DNA of 64,000 nt from UBA6049 sp965662345 (GTDB lineage Bacteria > Bacteroidota > Bacteroidia > Flavobacteriales_G > Salibacteraceae), in NCBI GenBank assembly GCA_965662345.1, contig CBFIHE010000013.1, forward strand, positions 6,491 to 70,490, in the 5' to 3' direction. The first letter of the stretch is position 1; every line of letters starts with the position of its first letter. A program made the position numbers and the translations under genes. Positions 1-9,058 of this stretch are shown here, one piece after another. The notes under the pieces were generated by a model. The model saw only the letters and a program-made list of their open reading frames with translations. It had not been told where the DNA came from and ran no database searches.

Positions 1-1344
1 AACTTCACCTACACCTTCTTTGGCAGCTCTACCTGGTGATAAGCCTTCATCCATCAAACGATAGACATTTTCTACCACCACAATACCATTATCTACCAAC
101 ATCCCAAGGGCAAGCACCAATGAAAAGAGTACCATAACATTGAGTGTTACGCCCATCGAGTTTAGTATGAAAAACGATAGGAACATACTCATGGGAATTG
201 CCAACCCTACGAATAGTGCGTTTCTCAAACCCAAGAAGAAAAGTAATGTTCCCACTACTAAAATCATCCCGAAGATGATGGAGTTAGCTAATTCGTCTAC
301 CTGTGTTCTTGTTTGGTCTGATTGGTCATTCGTAATTGAAATTTCCAATGTTTCAGGAAAAACCTCTTCTCTTGCGGCAGCAACAATTTCATTAATGGCA
401 TCACTGGCCTCAATCAAGTTCTCTCCAGAACGCTTCATCACATCCAGTGAAACCACAGGCTCTAAAAATTGGCGAGCATAACTTTCTTTCTCTTCTTCAC
501 CAAAGTTTACTGAACCAATATCTCTAAGGTATACGATGTTACCTTTTTCATGTTTAACGATAACGTTTTCTATCTCGCTCCAATGTTTGAACTCACCAAG
601 CACGCGAACAGAGCGTTCAAATTCATCTACTTTAATGTCTCCACCAGAGATGGTAAGGTTTTCTTGCGCTATGGCATTTGCCACATCTGTAAATGAAACT
701 TGAACAGCATCCATTTTATGCATGTCTACGTCAACCTTCACTTCTTTATCCATCACACCGCGGATATCTACTTTGGTGATTTGAGGTAAGTCCTCAATCC
801 GCTCTTCTAGATACTCACCATACTCCTTCAATTGATCTAGTGAAAATTCCCCAGATAAATTGATGTTCATAATAGGAGTGAGTTCCGAGATATTCATCTC
901 AAAGACATTGGGGTCTGTTGGTAGGTCATCTGGAAAATCCGAATCACTCATAGCAACATCTACCTTGTCTTTCACCTTACGAAGTGCCTCTTCTGGTGTA
1001 ACAGAGAAGTCGAATTTGACCTGAATACTGGAGTAGCCTTGGATGGATGTTGAATTCAACTCGTCTACACCACTAATGGTATTAATCTCCTTTTCAAACG
1101 GTCTAGTAATCAGCTTTTCAATATCCATAGGAGAGTTACCTGGGTAAGGTGTGCCCACGTAAATCTCTGGTGTAACTACCTCAGGGAAAGCCTCTTTTGG
1201 CATTGAGCTGTAGGCAAACAATCCTGCGAGCAGAATGATAGCCGTAATTACGAATACCGTTGTTTTGTTATCTACTGCTAAGCTGGAAAGCCCAAACTCT
1301 TTGAGCGTTTTCCGAGCAGTGTTCTTTACTTGTTCTTCTTGCAT
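1..1344 (-). CDS. RND efflux transporter permease subunit, partial (C-terminus beyond window)
   Basis: This is the N-terminal part (448 codons) of an inner-membrane RND pump; the rest lies before base 1. It is read from the ATG at 1344-1342, six bases after the adaptor gene's stop. A first membrane helix lies at about residues 28-46, followed by a periplasmic porter region rich in short beta-alpha units, then further hydrophobic helices from about residue 335. The helix that normally carries the paired proton-relay aspartates reads LVDNGIVVVEN, with D418 kept and the second Asp replaced by Asn. Together with the adjacent adaptor and TolC genes it should form a proton-driven tripartite pump. 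The substrate cannot be told from this part. Confidence 0.93.
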   Translation of the reverse strand, partial: MQEEQVKNTARKTLKEFGLSSLAVDNKTTVFVITAIILLAGLFAYSSMPKEAFPEVVTPEIYVGTPYPGNSPMDIEKLITRPFEKEINTISGVDELNSTSIQGYSSIQVKFDFSVTPEEALRKVKDKVDVAMSDSDFPDDLPTDPNVFEMNISELTPIMNINLSGEFSLDQLKEYGEYLEERIEDLPQITKVDIRGVMDKEVKVDVDMHKMDAVQVSFTDVANAIAQENLTISGGDIKVDEFERSVRVLGEFKHWSEIENVIVKHEKGNIVYLRDIGSVNFGEEEKESYARQFLEPVVSLDVMKRSGENLIEASDAINEIVAAAREEVFPETLEISITNDQSDQTRTQVDELANSIIFGMILVVGTLLFFLGLRNALFVGLAIPMSMFLSFFILNSMGVTLNVMVLFSLVLALGMLVDNGIVVVENVYRLMDEGLSPGRAAKEGVGEV

Positions 1345-1350
1345 GGGTAA

Positions 1351-2490
1351 TTAGTCTTTAGCCAGTTCAACCTCTTGACCGTCTTTTACACTGCGGGCAC
1401 CGTCTTTTACCAACCACTCGTTTCCATTTAAACCAGATTTAACGTGTGTCTGGTTGCTATAAGAAATGCCAGTTTCTACACTCAATCGCTTCACGCGATG
1501 TTTACCATCTCTTTGATCTAGCACGTAAACAAACTCATCGCCTTTGGCAGATTGCTGTATTAGATTACTTGGAACCACAACTGCACTGTCTTGCTCAAAG
1601 TCTTTGATTTGAAGCACAGCCAATAAGTTTGGCTTGAGTATTTGCTTATCGTTATCCAGTTCTACTCTTACACTGAAAGTGCGGTTTAATGGATTAATGA
1701 ATTGACCTGTTAGAGCAATAACAGTATCTACACTCACTCCTAAATCTGGGAAATTCACACGCACATCTGTTCCCGTTTGAACGCGAGCCAAATACTTCTC
1801 AGATACGTCTGCTTTAATGTACACATCATTCACATTTACCAATCGCACGAGAGGCATTCCAGGACCAGCCATTTCACCCACTTTGGCAAATACCTCATCT
1901 ACTACTCCAGAAAATGGTGCAGTTATTTTTGCCTTTGCAAGCTGAGCATTCATTGAGGCTAATTGCTTTTCTAGAGACTCTTTGGTGTTTTTGGCTTCTA
2001 AATACTGCATTTCTGAACCGATGCTCTTCTTCCACAAACGCTCTTGACGGGTAAACACATCGTTCGCTAAGCGTAATTGAGTTTCAACCTGCTCTACATT
2101 CTTACGGAGTATTTCATCATCTACCTTAACCAGAAGCTGACCCTTTGTTACTCGATCTCCCTCTTTTACGGGAATGGCCAACACTTCTCCGCCAATCTCG
2201 CTGAATAGCTGTACGTTTTGATCTGCTTCTACATTTCCATAAATATCGAAGTAGTGCTCAAAAGTAGAGGGCTCAATTTGTAATGCAGTTACCTGCATGA
2301 GCTTCTTAGTGGTATCTAATGCAGAAATTTGCGCATCTATAGCCGTAATTTGATTGAGAAGAGTAGACTGCTCAGAGCGCAAACTATCACGTTGTGCTAT
2401 AAGCTTATCTAAACTGGTTTGTTCTTTTCCACCGCAGGAATAAAACGTAACGGCCAGAACCGTCAATATGCTAATTGAATAGATTTTCAT
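1351..2490 (-). CDS. RND efflux periplasmic adaptor (membrane fusion protein), lipoprotein
   Basis: A 379-residue adaptor that should bridge the RND pump and the TolC-like channel. The N-terminus has a signal peptide with a lipobox ending FYSCGG, so Cys19 is probably acylated. A short heptad-rich stretch follows at residues 25-60. The core has the usual order: half barrel-sandwich (GGEVLAIPVKEGDRV), alpha hairpin at about residues 125-190, second half (APFSGVV), beta-barrel, and membrane-proximal domain. The ATG overlaps the tolC stop codon (TAATG), and the pump gene starts seven bases after its own stop, so the genes are cotranscribed and probably translationally coupled. Confidence 0.93.
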   Translation of the reverse strand: MKIYSISILTVLAVTFYSCGGKEQTSLDKLIAQRDSLRSEQSTLLNQITAIDAQISALDTTKKLMQVTALQIEPSTFEHYFDIYGNVEADQNVQLFSEIGGEVLAIPVKEGDRVTKGQLLVKVDDEILRKNVEQVETQLRLANDVFTRQERLWKKSIGSEMQYLEAKNTKESLEKQLASMNAQLAKAKITAPFSGVVDEVFAKVGEMAGPGMPLVRLVNVNDVYIKADVSEKYLARVQTGTDVRVNFPDLGVSVDTVIALTGQFINPLNRTFSVRVELDNDKQILKPNLLAVLQIKDFEQDSAVVVPSNLIQQSAKGDEFVYVLDQRDGKHRVKRLSVETGISYSNQTHVKSGLNGNEWLVKDGARSVKDGQEVELAKD

Positions 2491-3827
2491 TATTGATAGT
2501 TGTTAAGAATTTTGTCTAATGCAGATTTCGCTTGAATGAGTCCTTGTGTGGATTGTATGTAGTTGGATTGGATTTCAAAGAATTGGATTTGAGTATTTGC
2601 TACATTCAAACTGGTAGAAACACCCTCGTTGTACTTGATGATCTCTTTGTCAAGTATATTTTGAACCAACTCTAAGTTTCTTTTGAGATTCTCGTATCTG
2701 TCTAATGCAAACACATACTGAGAGCGCAATGTGGCATATTGAATCTGAAGGTCTTGACTCACCTGTTCGGTTTGAAGCATAGATTTCTCATATTCAATCT
2801 TCGCTTGTTGAACCCTATAGTGACGTTGCCCACCCGAGAAAATAGGCACACTTAAATTCAGCCCCCATAGCGTTTGCGGAAACCATACGTCTTGGCCTAA
2901 ATCAAAATCATTTGAGAAGAACTGCTGCTGATAGTTAAAGAAACCATTGAGCTTGGGCAAATAAGAGACTTTGTTGTTCCTCAAGTTTAATCCCTGTAGC
3001 TCTTCATTTGTCTTCGCAATTCTAAAATCAATATTGTTCACATAGCTGAACTGCTGTTGCAGTACTGTTTGAGTTTTACCATATGCCAGAATACCATCTA
3101 AGTCTTCGGTTAATGTGATGTTTGTTGCTATGGGAACACCCAAAGTGAACTTTAATAGGTTCTCCGTAATCTCTAAATAGCGAACAGCATTGTTATATGC
3201 ATTTTCTGCAGAGGCATAAAGCAATTCAATCTGATCTGCATCTTCTTGAGCAGCAAATCCCTCACCGTAAAGTGCCTGAGTTTCTTTAAACGTTTGACTG
3301 AGATATATCAAGTTACTGTCTAGGGTTTCAACATTCTCTCTAGCCACAAGCACAGAAGAGTAGGCTTGAGTTACTTGATCCTGAATTTCTTGTTCACTTT
3401 TCTCGCGAGCATTTATCGCCAAGTCTTTATACACTTGGGCGGCCTGCAACCCCACAATGTAAGAACCATCAAAGATGATTTGATTAACAGAAACGCCTCC
3501 GTTTATATTGTATTTGGTACCAAATTGCGCTTCTTGCAAATCATCTGTTTGACCCGTAAAATCTGGAATCAACACGGTAGGAATATCAATGAAATCTTGA
3601 AAAGACCCTGAGGCATTTATTTGAGGCAACCCTATACCAGTGGTTTCTTTGACCCGTCTACGTGCAATTTCTTCATCCATTATGGCTTGCCGCGTAAAGT
3701 AACTGTGCTCCACTGCATAAGCTTTAGCTTGATCTAGTGAAAGCTGGAGAGAGTCGGGTTCTTCTGCTTGTCCAAAGACAACTGATACCAGTATCAGCAT
3801 GAAGCCCGATAAAAGCGTGTTCTTCAT
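2490..3827 (-). CDS. TolC family outer-membrane efflux channel
   Basis: The outer-membrane channel of the efflux system, 445 residues. The chosen start (ATG at 3827-3825) gives a clean signal peptide, MKNTLLSGFMLILVSVVFG, and lies one base after the tetR stop. A longer reading to 3872 would add 15 lysine-rich residues and overlap tetR, so it is less likely. Two outer-membrane efflux repeats can be seen, each with long alpha-helical segments (for example the Q/E-rich stretches near residues 130-230 and 330-430). The gene is the second of four in the operon. Confidence 0.92.
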   Translation of the reverse strand: MKNTLLSGFMLILVSVVFGQAEEPDSLQLSLDQAKAYAVEHSYFTRQAIMDEEIARRRVKETTGIGLPQINASGSFQDFIDIPTVLIPDFTGQTDDLQEAQFGTKYNINGGVSVNQIIFDGSYIVGLQAAQVYKDLAINAREKSEQEIQDQVTQAYSSVLVARENVETLDSNLIYLSQTFKETQALYGEGFAAQEDADQIELLYASAENAYNNAVRYLEITENLLKFTLGVPIATNITLTEDLDGILAYGKTQTVLQQQFSYVNNIDFRIAKTNEELQGLNLRNNKVSYLPKLNGFFNYQQQFFSNDFDLGQDVWFPQTLWGLNLSVPIFSGGQRHYRVQQAKIEYEKSMLQTEQVSQDLQIQYATLRSQYVFALDRYENLKRNLELVQNILDKEIIKYNEGVSTSLNVANTQIQFFEIQSNYIQSTQGLIQAKSALDKILNNYQ

Positions 3828-3828
3828 T

Positions 3829-4446
3829 TTATGCTTGTATTTGTTTTTTGACTTTTTGTACGAGGTAGTCAATACCTTCTTGACTAGCTATTCCACGAAT
3901 GTGATAGCGCATCACTTCAAGGTAGAGTTCGTGAAAATTAAATTCGTTAGAAGGAAATACATCTGGGTTCCAGATATCATCCATTCTATTCACATAAAGA
4001 CGTGCAATAACTAGAGCATTAACGTCTGAGCGGTAGTGCCCTTCTGCCTTTCCCTTCTCAATGTTTTTACGGATTATATCAAAAACAAATTCGTTTTTGA
4101 AACTGTGGAATTCATTCCATGCTTCTGGATAATACTTCTCCAAATCATAGAAAATAGAGGGGTGAACTTGTTTTAGTTGCTCAGATACCATTTCTGTAAT
4201 GGCAAACATTTCATCAATGGCATTTAAGTCTCTATCAAGAATCTCTTTAATCCTGCACTTGTCTTCACTATGCTCCTGCCTTATACACTTACTCACTAAA
4301 TCGTTCTTATCAGAAACGAACTGGTAGAGCGTCTTTTTAGACATGCGCAAATTCCTAGCTATGTCATCCATGGTAACACTCTTGATGCCAAACTTCATGA
4401 ACGTTTCAGTAACCTTAGGCAGTATTTCTAATAACTTCTCTTCCAT
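3829..4446 (-). CDS. TetR family transcriptional regulator
   Basis: A 205-residue regulator. Residues 15-60 form the helix-turn-helix, with the typical ITMDDIA-type helix seen here as SVTMDDIARNLRMSKKTLY. The ligand-binding C-terminal half is variable. It is the first gene of the efflux operon, so the simplest inference is a local repressor that releases the operon when the pump's substrate binds. A likely operator is described separately at 4458-4490. The ATG at 4446 lies 11 bases from an exact TAnnTTTG box on the same strand. Confidence 0.92.
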   Translation of the reverse strand: MEEKLLEILPKVTETFMKFGIKSVTMDDIARNLRMSKKTLYQFVSDKNDLVSKCIRQEHSEDKCRIKEILDRDLNAIDEMFAITEMVSEQLKQVHPSIFYDLEKYYPEAWNEFHSFKNEFVFDIIRKNIEKGKAEGHYRSDVNALVIARLYVNRMDDIWNPDVFPSNEFNFHELYLEVMRYHIRGIASQEGIDYLVQKVKKQIQA

Positions 4447-4456
4447 AAATTGAATG

Positions 4457-4464
4457 CAAACGTA
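4457..4464 (-). promoter_or_regulatory. Promoter -7 box of the tetR-efflux operon
   Basis: Read on the minus strand this is TACGTTTG, an exact match to the Bacteroidota -7 consensus TAnnTTTG. A weak -33-like TTTC lies 17 bases further upstream. Transcription would start about five bases before the tetR ATG, giving a very short leader. Confidence 0.55.
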
Positions 4465-4490
4465 TTACTTATTCGTTAACGGAAACGTTT
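4458..4490. promoter_or_regulatory. Candidate TetR operator (nested palindromes)
   Basis: The stretch holds AAACGT at 4458-4463 facing ACGTTT at 4485-4490, and inside it the perfect palindrome CGTTAACG at 4474-4481, extended as TTCGTTAACGGAA with one unpaired base. AAACGTTT at 4483-4490 is itself palindromic. The site covers the spacer and -7 box of the tetR promoter, which is where a self-repressing TetR would bind. This is inference from position and symmetry. Confidence 0.4.
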
Positions 4491-4627
4491 TTTGTATTAA
4501 ATGTTTCCTACGTTTTAAATGTACCGAACGTATTGAACCCACATTTGTTCTAGAACTTTCAAAAAAAATCTGGTACGAATCACTGATAGCAATGGATTTC
4601 AATCAGCCTTATCTTCATCATAAGCAC

Positions 4628-4635
4628 TACATTTG
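4628..4635 (+). promoter_or_regulatory. Promoter -7 box of asnS
   Basis: TACATTTG is an exact TAnnTTTG match 19 bases before the asnS ATG at 4655. No good -33 TTTG is visible at the expected distance. If it is used, transcription starts near 4642, which rules out the long upstream extension of the asnS reading frame. Confidence 0.5.
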
Positions 4636-4654
4636 CGCGTCTAAAAATGTGGCT

Positions 4655-6097
4655 ATGAAGCGTACTAAAATCAAGGAATTACTTGCTAACACCTCTCCAG
4701 AGACTGACGTATTGGTAAAAGGATGGGTTCGCACCAAAAGAGCAAGCAAGAATGTTGTCTTCATTAACATCAATGATGGTTCTACTCTAAATAACATTCA
4801 GGCTGTAGCGAATACAGATTCTTTTGATGAGTCGCTATTGAAACGAGTAACTACGGGCTCTTCTGTTTGCGTTGAAGGTAAGCTGGTTGAATCTGCGGGA
4901 GGCGGTCAACGCGTAGAGTTGCAAGTAAACGCACTAGATATTTTAGGAGATGCAGATCCTGATACATACCCACTACAGCCCAAGAGACATAGCTTGGAGT
5001 TTTTAAGAGAAATCGCCCACTTAAGACCAAGAACCAACACCTTTGGTGCGGTCATGCGCGTGAGGCATGCACTTGCCTTTGCCGTACACGCCTACTTCAA
5101 CAATAAAGGTTTTGTTTACATGAATACCCCAATTATAACCGCATCAGATGCAGAAGGTGCGGGGGAGATGTTTCGTGTAACACAGTTTGATTTAAAGAAT
5201 GTACCACGCAATGAAGAAGGAGAGCCTGATTACGCTCAAGACTTTTTTGAAAAAGAGACCAATCTTACCGTCTCTGGTCAGCTTGAAGCCGAATTGGGTG
5301 CTTTAGCATTGAGTGAAGTCTACACATTTGGCCCTACCTTTAGAGCAGAGAACTCCAACACAACTAGGCACTTGGCAGAATTCTGGATGATTGAGCCTGA
5401 AATGGCTTTTTACAATCTAGAAGACAATATGGATTTAGCAGAGGATTTTTTGCAGTTCGTTATCGGCTATGCCATAGAAAACTGCACCACAGATTTGGAA
5501 TTCCTACAAAAGCGTTTGTTAGATGAAGAAAAATCAAAGCCGCAGAATGAACGCTCTGCTATGCCACTCTTAGAAAAACTGCGCTTCGTATCAGAGAATA
5601 AATTTAAACGAGTAAGCTACACAGAAGCCATAGATGTTTTACGAAACAGTAAGCCGAACAAAAAGAAAAAATTCAACTATCTGATAGATGAATGGGGTGC
5701 CGACTTGCAGTCTGAACATGAGCGCTTTCTCGTTGAAAAACACTTTAACGCTCCAGTCATTCTTTTTGATTATCCAGCAAAAATTAAAGCCTTCTACATG
5801 CGCTTAAACGAAGACGAGAAAACCGTTCGCGCCATGGATATTTTGTTTCCAGGAATTGGGGAAATAGTTGGAGGGTCTCAACGAGAAGAGCGCTTGGGTG
5901 TACTTGAATCAAAAATGAAAGAATTCGACATTCCAACAGAAGAAATGAGTTGGTACTTAGATACTCGCAGATTTGGAACGGTTGAACACAGTGGGTTTGG
6001 ACTTGGGTTTGAGCGTTTGGTTCAATTTGTTACTGGAATGGGTAATATAAGAGACGTAATTCCTTTCCCTCGAACTCCAGGCAACGCAAACTTCTAA
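4655..6097 (+). CDS. asnS: Asparaginyl-tRNA synthetase
   Basis: Charges tRNA-Asn with asparagine in the cytoplasm. The 480-residue protein has an N-terminal OB-fold anticodon-binding domain (KGWVRTKRASKNVVFI, about residues 20-120) and a class II catalytic core. Motif 2 reads FRAENSNTTRHLAEFWMIEP and motif 3 reads GFGLGFERLVQFVTG, near the C-terminus, which ends PGNANF as in AsnRS. The frame is open back to 4454, but that extension lies upstream of the promoter box at 4628 and resembles no synthetase sequence, so the ATG at 4655 was chosen. The length fits the family. Confidence 0.97.
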   Translation: MKRTKIKELLANTSPETDVLVKGWVRTKRASKNVVFININDGSTLNNIQAVANTDSFDESLLKRVTTGSSVCVEGKLVESAGGGQRVELQVNALDILGDADPDTYPLQPKRHSLEFLREIAHLRPRTNTFGAVMRVRHALAFAVHAYFNNKGFVYMNTPIITASDAEGAGEMFRVTQFDLKNVPRNEEGEPDYAQDFFEKETNLTVSGQLEAELGALALSEVYTFGPTFRAENSNTTRHLAEFWMIEPEMAFYNLEDNMDLAEDFLQFVIGYAIENCTTDLEFLQKRLLDEEKSKPQNERSAMPLLEKLRFVSENKFKRVSYTEAIDVLRNSKPNKKKKFNYLIDEWGADLQSEHERFLVEKHFNAPVILFDYPAKIKAFYMRLNEDEKTVRAMDILFPGIGEIVGGSQREERLGVLESKMKEFDIPTEEMSWYLDTRRFGTVEHSGFGLGFERLVQFVTGMGNIRDVIPFPRTPGNANF

Positions 6098-6194
6098 CGA
6101 AGAGACTGTTAAGAAGTTAGGCTTCATTTAAGAAGCAAAAACCATACCAGTTATTTACGGTTTCTTACTTTCGGAGTACCTAATTGGTACAGAC

Positions 6195-7643
6195 ATGTTA
6201 GGTCAAAAACTCGAACAGAAACTACTTCAAAAGCTATCTCCGCAGCAAATTCAGTTAATGAAATTGCTGCAGGTGCCTACCGTTGCCATAGAGCAACGCG
6301 TTAAGGAAGAGCTGGAGATAAACCCTGCCTTAGAGGAAGGTGCTGACGATCTTCAAGAAGACTATGACGAGTATGACCAGCAAGATGATCGTTCTGAAGC
6401 AGAACAAGAGTTTGATTTTTCAGACTACATAGATGATGACGGCACACCTGACTACAAGCTGCATGCAAACAATTACTCTGCAGATGATGACGACAAGGCA
6501 ATTCCATTAAGCGGAGGAAGAACTTTTCAAGAGAATCTAGTTAATCAGCTTGGGCTAAGGCCGCTATCAGAGCATGAGAAATTAGTTGCTTCTTTCCTCA
6601 TCGGAAACTTAGACGACTCTGGCTACCTAAGAAGAGAAATAAGAGCCATTGTAGACGACTTAGCTTTTACCCAGAACATCAGAACAGATGAAGAAGAACT
6701 AGAGCACCTCTTAATGGTGATTCAAGACTTAGACCCAGCAGGGGTAGGCGCTAGAGACTTACAAGAATGCCTTATTCTTCAGATTGAGCGCAAAGATATT
6801 ATGAGCGATTCTGTTAGAATGGCTAAGCAAATTCTGGAGAATATGTTCGTAGCGTTTACCAAGAAACATTACGATAAAATCATGAAGCGCTATGAAATTT
6901 CAGAAGAGGAATTGAAAAGTGCCATTGAAGAAATTCTCAAGCTAAACCCCAAACCGGGTAATAGCATGCACGAGTCTTCTGCTACCTTGGAGCATGTTGT
7001 ACCAGACTTCTTGGTAAAGACTGATGATGATGAACTTATACTCACCATTAACGGCAGAAATGCTCCTGAACTAAAAGTGAGTAGGCAGTACTCCGATATG
7101 TTTGAAGATTATTCTAAAAACAAACAAGGAGCATCCAAAGAGCAAAAAGATGCTTTACTTTTTGTGAAGCAGAAACTAGATTCTGCGAAATGGTTTATAG
7201 ACGCTATTAAGCAAAGACAAAACACACTCTTTCTAACCATGAACGCCATCTTAGATTATCAGCGAGACTATTTCTTGTCGGGTGATGAAACTAAGCTTAA
7301 GCCCATGATTCTCAAAGATATTGCTGAACGTATCCACATGGATATTAGCACTGTATCTAGAGTTGTGAATAGCAAGTACGTTCAAACACCTTTTGGCACG
7401 TTTCTTCTTAAGAGTTTTTTTAGTGAAAGCCTAAGCACAGATTCAGGAGAAGAAGTAAGTACTCGTGAGGTTAAAAAGATACTTCAAGATGAAATTGGCA
7501 GAGAAGACAAGGCAAAGCCACTAACTGATGATAAATTAGCGAAAATCTTGAAGGAAAAAGGCTATAATATCGCACGTAGAACAGTGGCCAAGTACCGTGA
7601 ACAATTAGACATTCCGGTTGCTCGATTAAGAAAAGAACTTTAA
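6195..7643 (+). CDS. rpoN: RNA polymerase sigma-54 factor
   Basis: An alternative sigma factor of 482 residues. Region I is at the N-terminus, with the glutamine- and leucine-rich LSPQQIQLMKLLQVP. A very acidic region II follows at about residues 50-95. Then come the core-binding domain (DLDPAGVGARDLQECL), the DNA-binding helix-turn-helix (DISTVSRVVNSKYVQTPFG) and the C-terminal RpoN box, ARRTVAKYRE, near residue 460. Sigma-54 promoters need a bacterial enhancer-binding ATPase, and none is encoded in this window. The gene follows asnS by 97 bases and overlaps the next gene by one base. A weaker box, TACTTTCG, lies at 6166-6173 and may be its own promoter. Confidence 0.97.
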   Translation: MLGQKLEQKLLQKLSPQQIQLMKLLQVPTVAIEQRVKEELEINPALEEGADDLQEDYDEYDQQDDRSEAEQEFDFSDYIDDDGTPDYKLHANNYSADDDDKAIPLSGGRTFQENLVNQLGLRPLSEHEKLVASFLIGNLDDSGYLRREIRAIVDDLAFTQNIRTDEEELEHLLMVIQDLDPAGVGARDLQECLILQIERKDIMSDSVRMAKQILENMFVAFTKKHYDKIMKRYEISEEELKSAIEEILKLNPKPGNSMHESSATLEHVVPDFLVKTDDDELILTINGRNAPELKVSRQYSDMFEDYSKNKQGASKEQKDALLFVKQKLDSAKWFIDAIKQRQNTLFLTMNAILDYQRDYFLSGDETKLKPMILKDIAERIHMDISTVSRVVNSKYVQTPFGTFLLKSFFSESLSTDSGEEVSTREVKKILQDEIGREDKAKPLTDDKLAKILKEKGYNIARRTVAKYREQLDIPVARLRKEL

Positions 7644-8266
7644 TGCAGAGTTTACCGGCCAAGGTTATTTCGCACTTGCTTCACCCTTTGCTCATGCCAA
7701 CTTATGGCTTAGCAATATTATTTACGCAAGTGAACGCCTACTTCATTTTTGGTGTTCCTGAGCAGTCGCGCTGGTTCATCCTTGGCTTGGTTTTCGTCAA
7801 TACCTACCTCATTCCAGGGTTATTCTTGTTGTACCTCTATCAAAAAGGGAAAATCTCAGATTTAGAAGTAACCAAAAGAGAAGAACGTTTCCTTCCCTTA
7901 GTACTTACAACCTTGTTATTTATGAGTACATACTACCTGCTCAAGAGCATTGGTCTCAATAGAATTATTCTTATCATGATGGCTTCTGGCATTGTGGCCA
8001 TCATCCTTGCATTCATCATTAACCTAAAGTGGAAAATAAGCATGCATCTAGTGGGGTTAGGAGGTTTATCAGGAGTGTTTTACGCATTGGCATTTTTGTT
8101 CCAATTAAACCTCAATGCTACGCTAATTGCACTGTTTCTTGCTGCAGGAATAACCGCTTCTGCAAGAATGTACCTCAAGCAACATTCATTGGCACAAACC
8201 CTAGTAGGGTACGCCTTGGGTTTTTTGGTGGGTTTGATTTTACTAAAGGCAAGCTTCCCGCATTAG
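7643..8266 (+). CDS. PAP2-like integral membrane protein
   Basis: A 207-residue protein with about six hydrophobic helices. It starts on the A of the rpoN stop (TAATG), so translation is coupled. Remnants of the PAP2 (type 2 phosphatidic acid phosphatase) signature appear in order: a basic/proline stretch KREERFLPL at about residue 75, a lone His in KISMHLVGLGG at about 132, and SARMYLKQHSLAQ at about 172, which resembles the S-R-x5-H motif. The first motif is not the strict form, so lipid phosphatase activity is possible but unproven. Such proteins often act on undecaprenyl pyrophosphate. Confidence 0.7.
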   Translation: MQSLPAKVISHLLHPLLMPTYGLAILFTQVNAYFIFGVPEQSRWFILGLVFVNTYLIPGLFLLYLYQKGKISDLEVTKREERFLPLVLTTLLFMSTYYLLKSIGLNRIILIMMASGIVAIILAFIINLKWKISMHLVGLGGLSGVFYALAFLFQLNLNATLIALFLAAGITASARMYLKQHSLAQTLVGYALGFLVGLILLKASFPH

Positions 8267-8946
8267 AAAGGTAATACAGAAACACCTATAGATAGTTGAT
8301 TCATGGCTCTGCCTCTGCCATCTTCAAACCACGGAGTAAAAGAATAAAATGCGGTTAAGTTTACTTTTCCGTATCCAAAACGGATGTGAGAACCAACTCT
8401 GTAAGGATTCATGTAAGGAAAAATATAGGTCTTATACTTATCGCGATTATCCATCACAATTTTATCGTGGGTGTCAAAATTATACCCTGCTTTAACACCT
8501 GCTGCTATTTTCCAGCGGTAACCCGATGGTGATTCTTTAGACCGCCAGCGTATTTCAAGAGGAACCTCCACCAAAGTAGTGGCAATTTTATTGTTTCTGT
8601 AGTTAGTATCTACTCGCTGCCACTCAGCAATCTCTCTATTTAATGTAGAATCAAAACGAGTTCTAACCTGATGCCCGGAATAATAACTTTGTGTGCTAAG
8701 ACCAATACCTATGGCCACACTAAACGGACTATAGCCCAGTGGCAAGTCATACATGAACTGAATATTAAAGCCGTTGTTATACCACTTGAAATTCAAGTCT
8801 CCTGGTTTATTCACAAGGGCTTCATAGGTGAAATCTATGATTAATTGATCTTCTTTTTCACGCTTCTCTGGGCGCGTTGATGCGTCTTGAGACCAAGCAT
8901 TGAAAGTAAGGGCGAATAAAAGAAGTGCGGCAAGACTGTATTTCAT
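8263..8946 (-). CDS. Outer-membrane beta-barrel protein
   Basis: A 227-residue secreted protein. Residues 1-19 are a signal peptide ending WSQ. The rest alternates hydrophobic and polar residues with aromatic girdle residues and ends in VSVLPF, the C-terminal Phe typical of outer-membrane barrels. It overlaps the end of the convergent PAP2-like gene by four bases. It resembles the general small porin-like barrels of Bacteroidota. I considered PorT/SprT but see no diagnostic motif, so the function is left open. A well-formed promoter lies upstream at 8966-8997. Confidence 0.75.
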   Translation of the reverse strand: MKYSLAALLLFALTFNAWSQDASTRPEKREKEDQLIIDFTYEALVNKPGDLNFKWYNNGFNIQFMYDLPLGYSPFSVAIGIGLSTQSYYSGHQVRTRFDSTLNREIAEWQRVDTNYRNNKIATTLVEVPLEIRWRSKESPSGYRWKIAAGVKAGYNFDTHDKIVMDNRDKYKTYIFPYMNPYRVGSHIRFGYGKVNLTAFYSFTPWFEDGRGRAMNQLSIGVSVLPF

Positions 8947-8965
8947 GGATATTTGCTTTGCGTGG

Positions 8966-8997
8966 CAAATGTAGGACTAATCAAAGTCATAAAACAA
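8966..8997 (-). promoter_or_regulatory. Full Bacteroidota-type promoter of the beta-barrel gene
   Basis: On the minus strand a -33 TTG (8997-8995) is followed by a 21-base spacer and an exact -7 box TACATTTG (8973-8966). This is one of the two most complete promoters in the window. The ATG is 20 bases downstream of the -7 box. Confidence 0.65.
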
Positions 8998-9058
8998 CCC
9001 ACCAAACTTTGATACATTGCAGAACGTTTACATTATTACAGGACTATAAAAATCACAT

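Noticed and set aside
140..481. Plus-strand open frame of 113 codons
   Set aside because: It lies antisense within the RND pump gene, has no signal or family motif, and the pump frame is clearly the real one.
8263..8946. PorT/SprT of the type IX secretion system
   Set aside because: Size and barrel character fit, but I see no PorT-specific motif. The general barrel family explains it equally well.
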